Positions 43,083-51,566 of a stretch of DNA of 64,000 bases are shown piece by piece. Numbering within the stretch: position 1 is the stretch's first letter; every line of letters starts with the position of its first letter. The position numbers were made by a program, and so were the translations under genes. Location of the stretch: positions 1 to 64,000 of the forward strand of contig CAMJPC010000008.1 of assembly GCA_946407705.1 (NCBI GenBank), read 5' to 3'. Below the pieces are notes generated by a model. It was given only the letters and a program-made list of their open reading frames with translations. It ran no database searches and had not been told where the DNA came from. The stretch is from an uncultured Clostridia bacterium. GTDB taxonomy: Bacteria > Bacillota > Clostridia > Saccharofermentanales > Saccharofermentanaceae.

Positions 43083-44705
43083 ATGAAGATCCTGATCACA
43101 GAAAGCATTGCTGAAGAGTCTGTACAGTATTTGAAGGCACAGGGATATGAGGTTGAGGAATACCTCGGCCATTCCCAGGAAGAGATCGAACAGCACATCA
43201 AAGGTTTTGACGCGATCATCGTAAGATCCGCAACAAAGATCAATGAGACCCTCCTTAACAATGCTGATTGTCTCAAGGCAGTCGGCAGAGCAGGTACAGG
43301 TATCGACAACATCGACGTAAATGCCTGCACGGAGCACGGCGTCATCGCTCTTAACACACCTACGGCAAACAACATGGCAGCAGGTGAGCTCGCAGTCGGT
43401 CATGCATTCTCCATCTTCCGTAATCTCTGCACAGCTAACGAAGGCGTACACAACGGAGATTTCAGACGTGGAAACTGGGTCGGCGTTGAGCTTGAAGGCA
43501 AGACAGCCGGCGTTATCGGTCTCGGCCGTATCGGTTCCATCGTATCCAGAAAGCTCAAGGGCGTAGGAATGAACGTCGTTGCTTACGATCCTTATGTTCC
43601 TCAGGAGAAGTTCGACAAGCTCGGAGTCACAAGATGCAAGACTCTTGATGATCTCCTTCCCATCTGCGACCTCATCACGCTTCATACACCTAAGACAAAG
43701 GAGACATACGGCATCCTTTCCAAGGAGCAGCTCTATAAGTGCAAGAGAGGCGTCAGGATCGTTAATGCTGCAAGAGGCGGCCTCGTAAATGAGCAGGATC
43801 TCGCTGATGCCCTTGCTGAAGGCCAGGTTGCAGCTGCTGCAATTGACGTTTTCGATAAGGAGCCTTCTTACAACAAGGCACCCGGCGAGCAGGAGTATGA
43901 CAACGTTCTTCTCCACGCTCCCCACTGCTACATCACACCTCACCTCGGAGCTTCCACCGTTGAGGCTACCGCAAAGGTCGGCCAGGGCATCGTAGAGCTC
44001 ATCGACGGCGCTCTCAAGGGCGAGCTCGTTGCAGCGATCAACATGCCTCAGTTCTCCGGCAGCATGGATGACATCAAGCCTTACTGCTCACTTGCTCAGA
44101 AGATCGGTCTCATGTACTTCCAGGCTGAAGCTACTCCGATCAAGAGAGTTGAAGTCCGTTACAGAGGCGAGCTTGCAGAGAGCACAGGCACAGGCATCAT
44201 CACACTTTCACTCATGATGGGTCTCCTCAAGGGCATGGGCAACGATCACGTTTCCTACGTAAATGCCAAGGAGTGCATGGATGAGTGCGGAATCGAAGTC
44301 ATCGAGACAAAGACAGAGACGATCCAGAGATATAACAACCTGATCAACGTTAAGTTCTGCACAGAGGACGGACGTGAGCTCAAGATCAACGGTACAGTCT
44401 TCGGACCCGACACGGAAGTCATCGTTTCCTTCTTCGGTTACGAGATGAACTGCCCGCTGTCTTCCACTGTTCTTGCCATCAAGAACAACGACGTTCCGGG
44501 CGTTATCGGACGCATCACGACTATCCTCGGCAAGCACAACATCAACATCGCTTCACTGCACTGGGGAAGAAAGAACCAGGACGGTTCCGACAATCCGCAC
44601 GCACAGGCTTTCGTTGCTATCGAGCAGCCCGTATCCCAGAAGATCATGGACGAGCTTGCATCCGCAGAAGGAGTATTGAGAGTATCTCTCCTCGAGCTCG
44701 AGTAA
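43083..44705 (+). CDS. serA: D-3-phosphoglycerate dehydrogenase
   Basis: A 540-residue NAD-dependent enzyme for the first step of serine synthesis. The order is the N-terminal substrate lobe, GVIGLGRIGSIVSRKL (NAD fold, about 144-160), the catalytic set ARGG and DVFDKEP, ITPHLGAST with the catalytic His, an ASB-like middle domain, and a C-terminal ACT domain (VPGVIGRITTILGKHNINIASLH) that senses serine. It is co-transcribed with the upstream aminotransferase gene (35 bases between). AGGAAG precedes the ATG. The serA 3' end is followed by an inverted repeat that reaches into the GH32 gene. Confidence 0.95.
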   Translation: MKILITESIAEESVQYLKAQGYEVEEYLGHSQEEIEQHIKGFDAIIVRSATKINETLLNNADCLKAVGRAGTGIDNIDVNACTEHGVIALNTPTANNMAAGELAVGHAFSIFRNLCTANEGVHNGDFRRGNWVGVELEGKTAGVIGLGRIGSIVSRKLKGVGMNVVAYDPYVPQEKFDKLGVTRCKTLDDLLPICDLITLHTPKTKETYGILSKEQLYKCKRGVRIVNAARGGLVNEQDLADALAEGQVAAAAIDVFDKEPSYNKAPGEQEYDNVLLHAPHCYITPHLGASTVEATAKVGQGIVELIDGALKGELVAAINMPQFSGSMDDIKPYCSLAQKIGLMYFQAEATPIKRVEVRYRGELAESTGTGIITLSLMMGLLKGMGNDHVSYVNAKECMDECGIEVIETKTETIQRYNNLINVKFCTEDGRELKINGTVFGPDTEVIVSFFGYEMNCPLSSTVLAIKNNDVPGVIGRITTILGKHNINIASLHWGRKNQDGSDNPHAQAFVAIEQPVSQKIMDELASAEGVLRVSLLELE

Positions 44706-44728
44706 TCGTACGATAAAGTAATAACATT

Positions 44729-44812
44729 AAGACCGCAGGGGTTCGTCAAGTGAAATACCATTTCGCATACAGGAAAGGTTGGCTTGGAAATCCCTGCGGT
44801 CTTGTTTTGTTT
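44729..44812 (+). promoter_or_regulatory. Long inverted repeat over the GH32 start, attenuator or RBS-masking hairpin
   Basis: AAGACCGCAGGG (44729-44740) and CCCTGCGGTCTT (44792-44803) form a perfect 12-bp stem with a 51-base loop. The right arm is followed by GTTTTGTTT (44804-44812). The left arm contains most of the AGGGG ribosome binding site (44737-44741) of the GTG start at 44750, and the right arm is codons 15-18 of the GH32 gene. It could hide the ribosome binding site, stop transcription early, or end serA transcripts. Confidence 0.6.
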
Positions 44813-45817
44813 AAGAACAGATATCACCTGTTCTTCCAGTGCAATCCGTTAAGCCACAGATTCGGTCGGATTCACTGGGGTCACGCCGTTTCAGACAATC
44901 TCATCACATGGGAAGAACTCCCTGTGGCACTCGCGCCCGAAAAGCCTTACGAAGACGGCTCCGGCTGCATGTCAGGCTCTGCCGTCGAAGCAGACGGCAA
45001 ACTCTGGCTTTTCTATAACTCGGTATCTTCATCTTCCAGAGAGACCATATCGGCGGCATGGTCTGAAGACGGAATAAACTTCACCAAACTTGATTCCAAT
45101 CCCATATTGAAGCCTCCTTTCGAAGGAACGAACTCCAAGTTCAGGGATCCTTTCGTATTCAGATACGGCGGGTCATTCCGCATGGTGGTGGGAGCGGGTT
45201 CTGCCAATATCGCTAAGGTATTGTTATACGAATCCTCGGATCTGAAGTCCTGGGAATATAGGGGCGAACTGATCTCTGATTCCAGATACGGAAGCGTCAT
45301 AGAATCTCCCGAGCTTTTCGAGATCGACGGAAGATGGGTCTTCATGATCCAGTCGGAAAAGCATCTCCCGACAAAAGTTCTTTTCGCGGGCGGTGAGTTT
45401 GACGGAGAGAGATTCATCTTTGACGATGAGTTCGATCCGTTCCTTCCTGTCGACACGAGCGATGAGTTCTTAAGTCCCGTTACATGTCAGGACAGGGACG
45501 GAAGACGCGTTCTGATAGCGTGGCTTTACAGCACGAAGCTTTCAGGTTCTTCGGCATTTACGGCTCCGAGAGAGGTCTTTTATGATCTGGCTGACAGGCT
45601 TGTAATGCACACGATAAAAGAACTCAGGGACTGCTGCATAAAAGAAAGCAGGTTCGTCTCCTATGATGACGGAAGGTTAAATGTCAGGTTCGAAGGAAAG
45701 ACTTTGATGTCCAAGGCTTATGCGTCAGAGCCTGAAATGACCGTTCTTGAAGATGTCGGCATGGTCGAGCTGTTCATTGACGGCGGTGCCGAGAATATAA
45801 GCATGTTCATCTGCTGA
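44750..45817 (+). CDS. GH32-family beta-propeller protein with altered nucleophile
   Basis: A 355-residue protein of the GH32 family (sucrose-, fructan-cleaving enzymes). The opening motif, normally WMNDPNG, is here WLGNPCG, so the nucleophile Asp is Asn14. The stabilising FRDP (Arg132-Asp133) and the acid/base region ESPELF (Glu185; family ECPD) remain, as do IHWGHAVSDNLITWEELP and GCMSGSAV. It is shorter than usual and lacks most of the C-terminal beta-sandwich. It may be inactive or bind rather than cleave a fructan. The GTG start and first codons lie in the inverted repeat 44729-44803. It follows serA. Confidence 0.82.
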   Translation: MKYHFAYRKGWLGNPCGLVLFKNRYHLFFQCNPLSHRFGRIHWGHAVSDNLITWEELPVALAPEKPYEDGSGCMSGSAVEADGKLWLFYNSVSSSSRETISAAWSEDGINFTKLDSNPILKPPFEGTNSKFRDPFVFRYGGSFRMVVGAGSANIAKVLLYESSDLKSWEYRGELISDSRYGSVIESPELFEIDGRWVFMIQSEKHLPTKVLFAGGEFDGERFIFDDEFDPFLPVDTSDEFLSPVTCQDRDGRRVLIAWLYSTKLSGSSAFTAPREVFYDLADRLVMHTIKELRDCCIKESRFVSYDDGRLNVRFEGKTLMSKAYASEPEMTVLEDVGMVELFIDGGAENISMFIC

Positions 45818-45825
45818 AGGTACAT

Positions 45826-46416
45826 ATGGCAAAGGTTTTGGAGAAGGGCGAAGGCTTCACGGTATTATTCAAGGAAGCAGGCGAGGACAGCGAGAAGATC
45901 GCTCCTTCCGGTATGGGAATACTATACAGGCTCGACATGCCCGTATCAGGTCTGATCGTTGCCGCCAACAAGGGAAGCAGCATTGAGATATTGTCCAAGA
46001 AGTATTTTCTCGTCTGTTCCGGAATGTTCGAAAACGCTACCGGAACCATGGAGGATCTCCTCTATCATGACCCGAGGAGCAACCGTACTTTCCCCGTAAA
46101 GAGAATGAGGAAAGGCGTTAAGGAAGCAAAGCTCAGCTATGAGGTCTTAGGATACGATGAGAAGGAGAATGTCTCCTTTGTAAGTGCCGTTCTGGATACG
46201 GGAAGGACTCACCAGATAAGAGCGCAGTTTGCATCAAGGCGTCATCCTCTTGCAGGTGACGGCAAATACGGCAGCAGGATCAAGTGTCCCGTCGCGCTTA
46301 CATGCGGTGAACTGACATATAAGGCAGGACCGGAAGCACCCGGAAAGACCGTCAGGGTGATGGATAAAAAGGACTTTCCGTGGAATCTTTTCGATGCCGT
46401 TGAATTACCTCAATAA
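45826..46416 (+). CDS. Short RluA-family pseudouridine synthase
   Basis: A 196-residue RNA pseudouridine synthase. The catalytic motif is YRLDMPVSGLIV with Asp38, and GRTHQIRAQFASRRHPLAGD is the RluA hallmark. It lacks the N-terminal S4 domain and about 80 residues of a standard enzyme, starting nearly at the catalytic domain. The His usually beginning HRLD is Tyr. rRNA or tRNA should be the target, but the site cannot be told. It starts 8 bases after the GH32 gene, so they are probably co-transcribed. Confidence 0.85.
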   Translation: MAKVLEKGEGFTVLFKEAGEDSEKIAPSGMGILYRLDMPVSGLIVAANKGSSIEILSKKYFLVCSGMFENATGTMEDLLYHDPRSNRTFPVKRMRKGVKEAKLSYEVLGYDEKENVSFVSAVLDTGRTHQIRAQFASRRHPLAGDGKYGSRIKCPVALTCGELTYKAGPEAPGKTVRVMDKKDFPWNLFDAVELPQ

Positions 46417-46455
46417 TGCCTTGAGGGATAATCAGAAAACCTTTATCTTTTTTAC

Positions 46456-47070
46456 ATGGAAACAGTATATGGTAAGTATCGTGACGGTCTCGTCATGACT
46501 CTTGATGACCTTACGAAGCGGATAGAGGGATACAACAAAGAATATGTGGCAGAGGGCAACGAACCGCTCTACTACCATTTGATAACAAGGATCAAGTCAG
46601 AAGACAGCATGATCTCCAAACTTGATGCCAGAGGCCTGCCTCACACTCCGGAAGAGGCGCTTTCCGGCAGCATTTATGATGCCTGCGGCATCAGGATAGT
46701 CTGCTGTTTTATCAAGGACATCTTCGAGAACATCAAGCGCATAAGAGAGCTTCCCGGAGTCAGGATAATTCGCGAAAAGGATTATCTGGCAAACGCCAAA
46801 CCCAACGGCTACAGGAGCTATCACATGATCATATCGGTTGAGGAACCGTATGAGGATGCGAGAGGAAACTGTCCCGGCATCTGGTATGCGGAGATCCAGC
46901 TGCGTACCATTGCAATGGATTCCTGGGCCGCTTTGGAACACAAGATGAAGTACAAGAAAACCGTTTCCGACAATGATCTTATCGTATCCGAACTCAGACG
47001 CTGTGCTGATGAACTTGCCGCCTGTGACGTTTCCATGCAGACGATAAACGACATGATAAACAACCAGTAA
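46456..47070 (+). CDS. Small alarmone synthetase (RelA/SpoT-like)
   Basis: A 204-residue (p)ppGpp synthetase without hydrolase or regulatory domains, resembling YjbM/YwaC-type enzymes. The synthetase motifs are seen: IYDACGIRIVC, KPNGYRSYHMII, and EIQLRTIAMDSWAALEHKMKYK. It would make guanosine tetra- or pentaphosphate in stress. Two closely spaced genes flank it (RluA-like 39 bases before, response regulator 17 bases after), so all may share a transcript. Confidence 0.9.
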   Translation: METVYGKYRDGLVMTLDDLTKRIEGYNKEYVAEGNEPLYYHLITRIKSEDSMISKLDARGLPHTPEEALSGSIYDACGIRIVCCFIKDIFENIKRIRELPGVRIIREKDYLANAKPNGYRSYHMIISVEEPYEDARGNCPGIWYAEIQLRTIAMDSWAALEHKMKYKKTVSDNDLIVSELRRCADELAACDVSMQTINDMINNQ

Positions 47071-47087
47071 ACAGAGGACATTGATCA

Positions 47088-47762
47088 GTGAAGATATTAA
47101 TTGCAGATGATGAAATCAATCTAAGGACAATGCTCGCAGCTCACTTGAAGCATGCGGGATATGAAGTTACAGCCGTAAGTGACGGTGAAGAGGCCGTGGA
47201 AGCGGCATCAGCCGGATCATTCGATGTCATGGTATTCGATATCATGATGCCCAATAAAGACGGCGTAGAGGCGCTTAAAGAGATCAGGGAGAAAGGCATA
47301 ATGACGCCCGTTATCCTGAGTACCGCAAAAGGTGATACTGAAGACAAGATCGCAGGTCTTGATGCAGGCGCGGATGACTATCTTACAAAGCCTTTCTCGA
47401 TGGGAGAACTCCTTGCAAGGATCAGGGCTGCCGCAAGGCGCGGAGCGCAGAACGTTTCCGTTCAGATACCTCCCGTGATCACTTTCTCGAATGTGAGTCT
47501 GGACACTGCAAATGCCGAGATAACCGCGGTCAACACGATAAGTCTCGCGACCAAGGAAATGAGGCTTTTGGAGGTCCTTGCATCCAATCAGGGAAGATCC
47601 TTCACAGGTGAAGAACTGTTCGGAAAACTGTGGAATGACGAACCCGATACCTCGACGAAGGTCGTTGAGATGTACGTGAACTATCTGAGAAATAAGCTTC
47701 TGGCGGTTGGCGCACTCTGTACGATCACAGGTGATCCAGACAGCGGATACGCTCTGTCCTGA
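47088..47762 (+). CDS. OmpR-family response regulator (orphan)
   Basis: A 224-residue transcription factor with a receiver domain (ILIADDEINLRTML; phosphoacceptor Asp52 in VFDIMMPN; conserved Thr/Lys as LSTAKGD and TKPFS) and a winged-helix DNA-binding domain in the C-terminal half (SLATKEMRLLEVLASNQGRSFTGEELF). No histidine kinase gene is next to it. The GTG start at 47088 is 10 bases after AGAGGA. Its stop is directly followed by the stop of the opposite-strand DUF2298 gene, with no gap. Confidence 0.92.
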   Translation: MKILIADDEINLRTMLAAHLKHAGYEVTAVSDGEEAVEAASAGSFDVMVFDIMMPNKDGVEALKEIREKGIMTPVILSTAKGDTEDKIAGLDAGADDYLTKPFSMGELLARIRAAARRGAQNVSVQIPPVITFSNVSLDTANAEITAVNTISLATKEMRLLEVLASNQGRSFTGEELFGKLWNDEPDTSTKVVEMYVNYLRNKLLAVGALCTITGDPDSGYALS

Positions 47763-50432
47763 TCAGGAAGCCTGCTTCGGAGTTGTCTTGAAGATAAACA
47801 GACCTTCGTTCTCGTAGACGGGTTCACCGAACATCTCATAGAAGAAGTCGACGTCCTCGATCTCGAACTTCGCGAATTCCATTGTTCCGATGACAAGATA
47901 CTCGATATGGTATTTGTCTATGAGAGCCTGGACAGCATTCTTGTCATAGCTCATGTAGATCGTATCGATGTCGTCCTGACGGGGCGCGATTATGTTGTCC
48001 CAAACATCAGCTTCTGGGTCTGATACAAGTTTGTCGTTGGCCTTATCAACCACACCGTGGAAACGCCACAGCCATTCGTGTGTCTGCCATCCGAAAACCG
48101 TGGGAAGACCGGTATATGCTGATATTATGCAGTTGTCGTGGTAGCTCTCGCCGTATCCCTCACATATGACCGGAGAACCCTTAACATTCGTGTTGAACCA
48201 GTCGACCGCTCCGAGATAGCATGAGATGTTGCCCTCATAAGCTTCACTGCAGTCTATGCTTGCGTGGTCCTCAACGTACCTTACGCCATCGAGTCCCGAG
48301 TAAGGAAGGTCTTCGTTTCTTTGTGAAAGAGCTGCCAATGTGTAGTGTGCGGGGATGACCATGAGGATGATCGATACAAAGCCTGCGAAGAGCGCGGGAG
48401 TCGAATAACGTCCCTTCCTGGTGACAAACCAAATGAAACGGACTGCCGCATAGCACATTGCTTCGGACAGCATGATAAATGCCGCGAAGGTGAACTTGAA
48501 CATAGTATTGGAACGCAGATAGCCGTCCGTATAGATGTCTCTTACATAGAAGATCTCGGGCGCGATAATGAACAGTATCGCAACGACTGTAATGCCGCAG
48601 ATAAAGACGTCTACGATGTTTCTGGTGCCGAAGAACTTCTGGACCGGATTGGTCCATCCGCTGCGGTTCATGTCCTCTGTCTCAACATCAGCAGCCTGCG
48701 CATTCTTCTTTTTGGAACTGCCGGTAAGACGGTAGTTCTTTGTAACAAGTACCCATACGAAGAATACGACGCAGATGATAACGTGAGTGCCCCAGAGAAT
48801 GAACAGCTGATAGGGATCCGAATTGTTCTTGACCCTGCCGAGTGAGTTGGAGATCATGTCGAACTTAAGGTTGAAGGGAAGTGCCACGAGGTGGCCTGCC
48901 GTAAACATGAAGCTCATCTGGAATGATGTCCTTGAAAGCGCGCAGGGATCGAGTACGGAGAACAGATAAGCGAACACCATGAGTATCGATTCAAGCGCGA
49001 TGAGCGAGAGGGGCTCTGATCCGCTGACAAGATAGAATGACAGTATGAATGCGGTGTTGATGAAGAAATATATAATTCCCCAGAGATCGAAACATACCTT
49101 TGAAATGCGGATGTTTACGATCAGAACTGCCATCGAGCAGAAAATGAAGTAGAAGAGGAAATCCCAGTAATTTGTCATCTGCGCAACTCCGAGAAGAACG
49201 GTAGCGAGGATGAACGGAACTGTAAGGGTGACCTTTAATTCTTCGACAAGTCTGCCGCCCGTCTTGAAGTTATTGAATGAGCGGATGACTTTAAGTTCAC
49301 CGCCTGACGGATAAGATGCCGAATTGATGAGCGCGAGCATAAGACATGCGATCACGATGATAACCATCATGGAGATGACGTGGGCGTGAAGGTCTCCGAT
49401 GAGATAGGAGTAGAAAGGAAACTCCTCGATCGTAAAGTCTCCGCCGTTAGTGGTTGTTACGGGGTTGTATCCGATGTATCTCGTACTGTCGGGGTAGAAG
49501 AACTCAGTCGTGTCACCTACGGGGAATCCCATTTTCGAGAATAGGGAAAGAAGTCCGTGACCGATGGAATTGGGATCGTAGAAGAACGAGTGTGAGTTGC
49601 CCCAGATTGAGACTGCAAAGCCCGTGAGGGTTCCTGCGAGATACTTGGGGATGGGTGAATCATGAAAACCGTGGCTGATCGCCGTTTCTACGAGCATCGT
49701 GCCGAAGCTGAATGTCATTGCGAAAGGAAGCGCAGTCGCGGTGCACATTGCGAGGTTATAAGCCACTGAAGGCTGGATCATGGAACACTTGATGACGAGC
49801 GCCCACATGAACTGTCCGAAATAGTAGTAATTGATACTGTTTCCGGCAAGCCACATGTCCTTTGCGGGGAGTCTGTCATTTCTCAGCATCGACATGATGA
49901 AGCCGTAATCCATGTACTTTTCCTGTCCGTTGATGTTGGGAAGGAAAGCCTTGAAATAGCACATCAGAACGAAGATCACGAGGAATGCGAATTCTTCGAC
50001 CACTGCTCTTTCCGTGAAGAAAGGTTCGGTGATCTTATCTATTGCTGCTTTGCGAAGAGGCTTAAATCCCCAGCAAAAAGCTGCGACCACGACATAGATC
50101 CCGATCGTGCACGGAAGGTTGAACCTTGTGATCCCCATGTAGGTGAAGGTCCAGACCAACAGGCTCGTGATGATGATGCCCAGAGCCTGTGAGAGAATGA
50201 ATCCGCCGCTTCCGAATCTGTTGAAAATCTTTGCTGTGAGAGGGAATATGCCTATTCCGAAAAGGAATACCAAAAAGCTCCAGATGAGAACGCTTAAGGT
50301 ATCACCCGCGCCCATCGTCAGGAAACCGATTATAGCTTCGATGACGAAAGGGAAAATCAAGAGGACGAGTTTCGCGGGAATGAAATCATTCTTCAGCGAA
50401 AGTTTCTTTTTATCTGCGGCTTTCTTACCCAT
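47763..50432 (-). CDS. DUF2298 polytopic membrane protein
   Basis: An 889-residue protein with about 20 membrane helices. The segment MDYGFIMSMLRNDRLP, then YYYFGQFMWALVIK and FPFYSYLIGDLHAHV, is characteristic of the DUF2298 (YYY) family, whose members resemble GT-C glycosyltransferases and are thought to act on a surface glycan. The C-terminal region (about 690-889) is soluble and rich in aromatics. It is the last gene of a minus-strand operon with the FAD enzyme (gap 9 bases) and the DUF1015 gene. Confidence 0.85.
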   Translation of the reverse strand: MGKKAADKKKLSLKNDFIPAKLVLLIFPFVIEAIIGFLTMGAGDTLSVLIWSFLVFLFGIGIFPLTAKIFNRFGSGGFILSQALGIIITSLLVWTFTYMGITRFNLPCTIGIYVVVAAFCWGFKPLRKAAIDKITEPFFTERAVVEEFAFLVIFVLMCYFKAFLPNINGQEKYMDYGFIMSMLRNDRLPAKDMWLAGNSINYYYFGQFMWALVIKCSMIQPSVAYNLAMCTATALPFAMTFSFGTMLVETAISHGFHDSPIPKYLAGTLTGFAVSIWGNSHSFFYDPNSIGHGLLSLFSKMGFPVGDTTEFFYPDSTRYIGYNPVTTTNGGDFTIEEFPFYSYLIGDLHAHVISMMVIIVIACLMLALINSASYPSGGELKVIRSFNNFKTGGRLVEELKVTLTVPFILATVLLGVAQMTNYWDFLFYFIFCSMAVLIVNIRISKVCFDLWGIIYFFINTAFILSFYLVSGSEPLSLIALESILMVFAYLFSVLDPCALSRTSFQMSFMFTAGHLVALPFNLKFDMISNSLGRVKNNSDPYQLFILWGTHVIICVVFFVWVLVTKNYRLTGSSKKKNAQAADVETEDMNRSGWTNPVQKFFGTRNIVDVFICGITVVAILFIIAPEIFYVRDIYTDGYLRSNTMFKFTFAAFIMLSEAMCYAAVRFIWFVTRKGRYSTPALFAGFVSIILMVIPAHYTLAALSQRNEDLPYSGLDGVRYVEDHASIDCSEAYEGNISCYLGAVDWFNTNVKGSPVICEGYGESYHDNCIISAYTGLPTVFGWQTHEWLWRFHGVVDKANDKLVSDPEADVWDNIIAPRQDDIDTIYMSYDKNAVQALIDKYHIEYLVIGTMEFAKFEIEDVDFFYEMFGEPVYENEGLFIFKTTPKQAS

Positions 50433-50441
50433 GACTATAGA

Positions 50442-51563
50442 TCAGCTCCTTGAAATCTCGGCTTGCTCTCTGGTGAGCGATATTACTTCGGTCGCGGATT
50501 CCGCCTCTGCTTCGGATCTGGCTTCTTTAGCAACTATCTCCGAGCAGATCTTTCCTGCGAGCATAACGGCGAGTTCCATGCGGTTCTCGGGTGTCTCGGC
50601 GGTATTGAACTTCGCAAGACCCGTAGAACATACGTAGAGATTCTCACACGGATTGGTGAGGTCGATCCCCGGATAATGCTCGGTCTGCGCATAACGGATC
50701 TTGGTGATGCGCCAGGATTTAACGTCTGACTTACGGATGGATCTGTAAAGCTTACGGTATGCCGCGAAAAACTTGAGCATGATGTCCGCATCTGATTCGA
50801 TCCAGAGCGGGTCAGTAACCTGGCATGAACCTACGAGATAAACGACGCTTCCGCCGTATCCGCGCTGTCCGAATGCGCTCGTATGATTGATTATCCTGTC
50901 AAACGGCATGTCCGCGCCCTTCGTCATCTGTTGATAGAACATCTGTGAGTTCTCGCGCTTAAGCACCATAAATGCGGATATCTTTGCGCTGTAGGTGACG
51001 TTCATCATGGTGTCGCGGTCGTCCATAGCAATGGGGAGACCGTGGCTTACGTTGATGAAGGTGCGGCATGAACCGGTGAATATTACGTATGTGCTGTCGA
51101 TAACGAATCTCGTTGAATTGGGAAGGACGCAGACGGTCCTGTACGCTCCGCTGCCGAGCTTTGAGATCTCAGCCACTGTGGTGGAGAAACAGATCCTGCC
51201 GCCGTGGTCAATGATCTCCTGGGCAAGACTGGAGATCAGGCATGAGAAACCGCCGTCGAAATAGCCGACCTTGCGGTGTGACGCGCGTCCCTGCCAGGTT
51301 GAATCGAACCATGAGAGCTTGTCTTCGACGCCCATTTCCTTGATGAGCGCGAGGAGCGATCTGTCACTCTTCCTTAGGTGGTGGGGAGTGAGCTCGAGAT
51401 ATTCTCTTCCGATCCTCGTGTATGCAAGAAGACCGCCCGGTGAAGCAAGCTCCTCAACGACGGTAACATTGAATCCTGCTCTTGCGAGACGCATTCCGCA
51501 GGTGAGACCGGATAATCCGGACCCGATTATGCATACGCTTTTCCTGATATCGTTATCGTCCAT
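50442..51563 (-). CDS. FAD-dependent oxidoreductase (amine oxidase/UDP-Galp mutase-like)
   Basis: A 373-residue flavoprotein whose dinucleotide-binding motif GSGLSGLTCGMRLARAG (about residues 13-29) ends in an acidic VVEE as expected for FAD. The following GGLLAYTR is like the protoporphyrinogen oxidase/phytoene dehydrogenase and UDP-galactopyranose mutase group. The C-terminal FAD-ribityl region LYVCSTGLAKFNTAETPENRM is also present. No substrate is predictable. No ribosome binding site is seen, but it starts 3 bases after the DUF1015 stop, so translation is probably coupled. Next to DUF2298 it may modify a sugar-lipid. Confidence 0.75.
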   Translation of the reverse strand: MDDNDIRKSVCIIGSGLSGLTCGMRLARAGFNVTVVEELASPGGLLAYTRIGREYLELTPHHLRKSDRSLLALIKEMGVEDKLSWFDSTWQGRASHRKVGYFDGGFSCLISSLAQEIIDHGGRICFSTTVAEISKLGSGAYRTVCVLPNSTRFVIDSTYVIFTGSCRTFINVSHGLPIAMDDRDTMMNVTYSAKISAFMVLKRENSQMFYQQMTKGADMPFDRIINHTSAFGQRGYGGSVVYLVGSCQVTDPLWIESDADIMLKFFAAYRKLYRSIRKSDVKSWRITKIRYAQTEHYPGIDLTNPCENLYVCSTGLAKFNTAETPENRMELAVMLAGKICSEIVAKEARSEAEAESATEVISLTREQAEISRS

Positions 51564-51566
51564 GGC

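Noticed and set aside
42975..43943. 322-codon minus-strand frame over serA
   Set aside because: Shadow of the strongly biased serA codons; no start site or family match.
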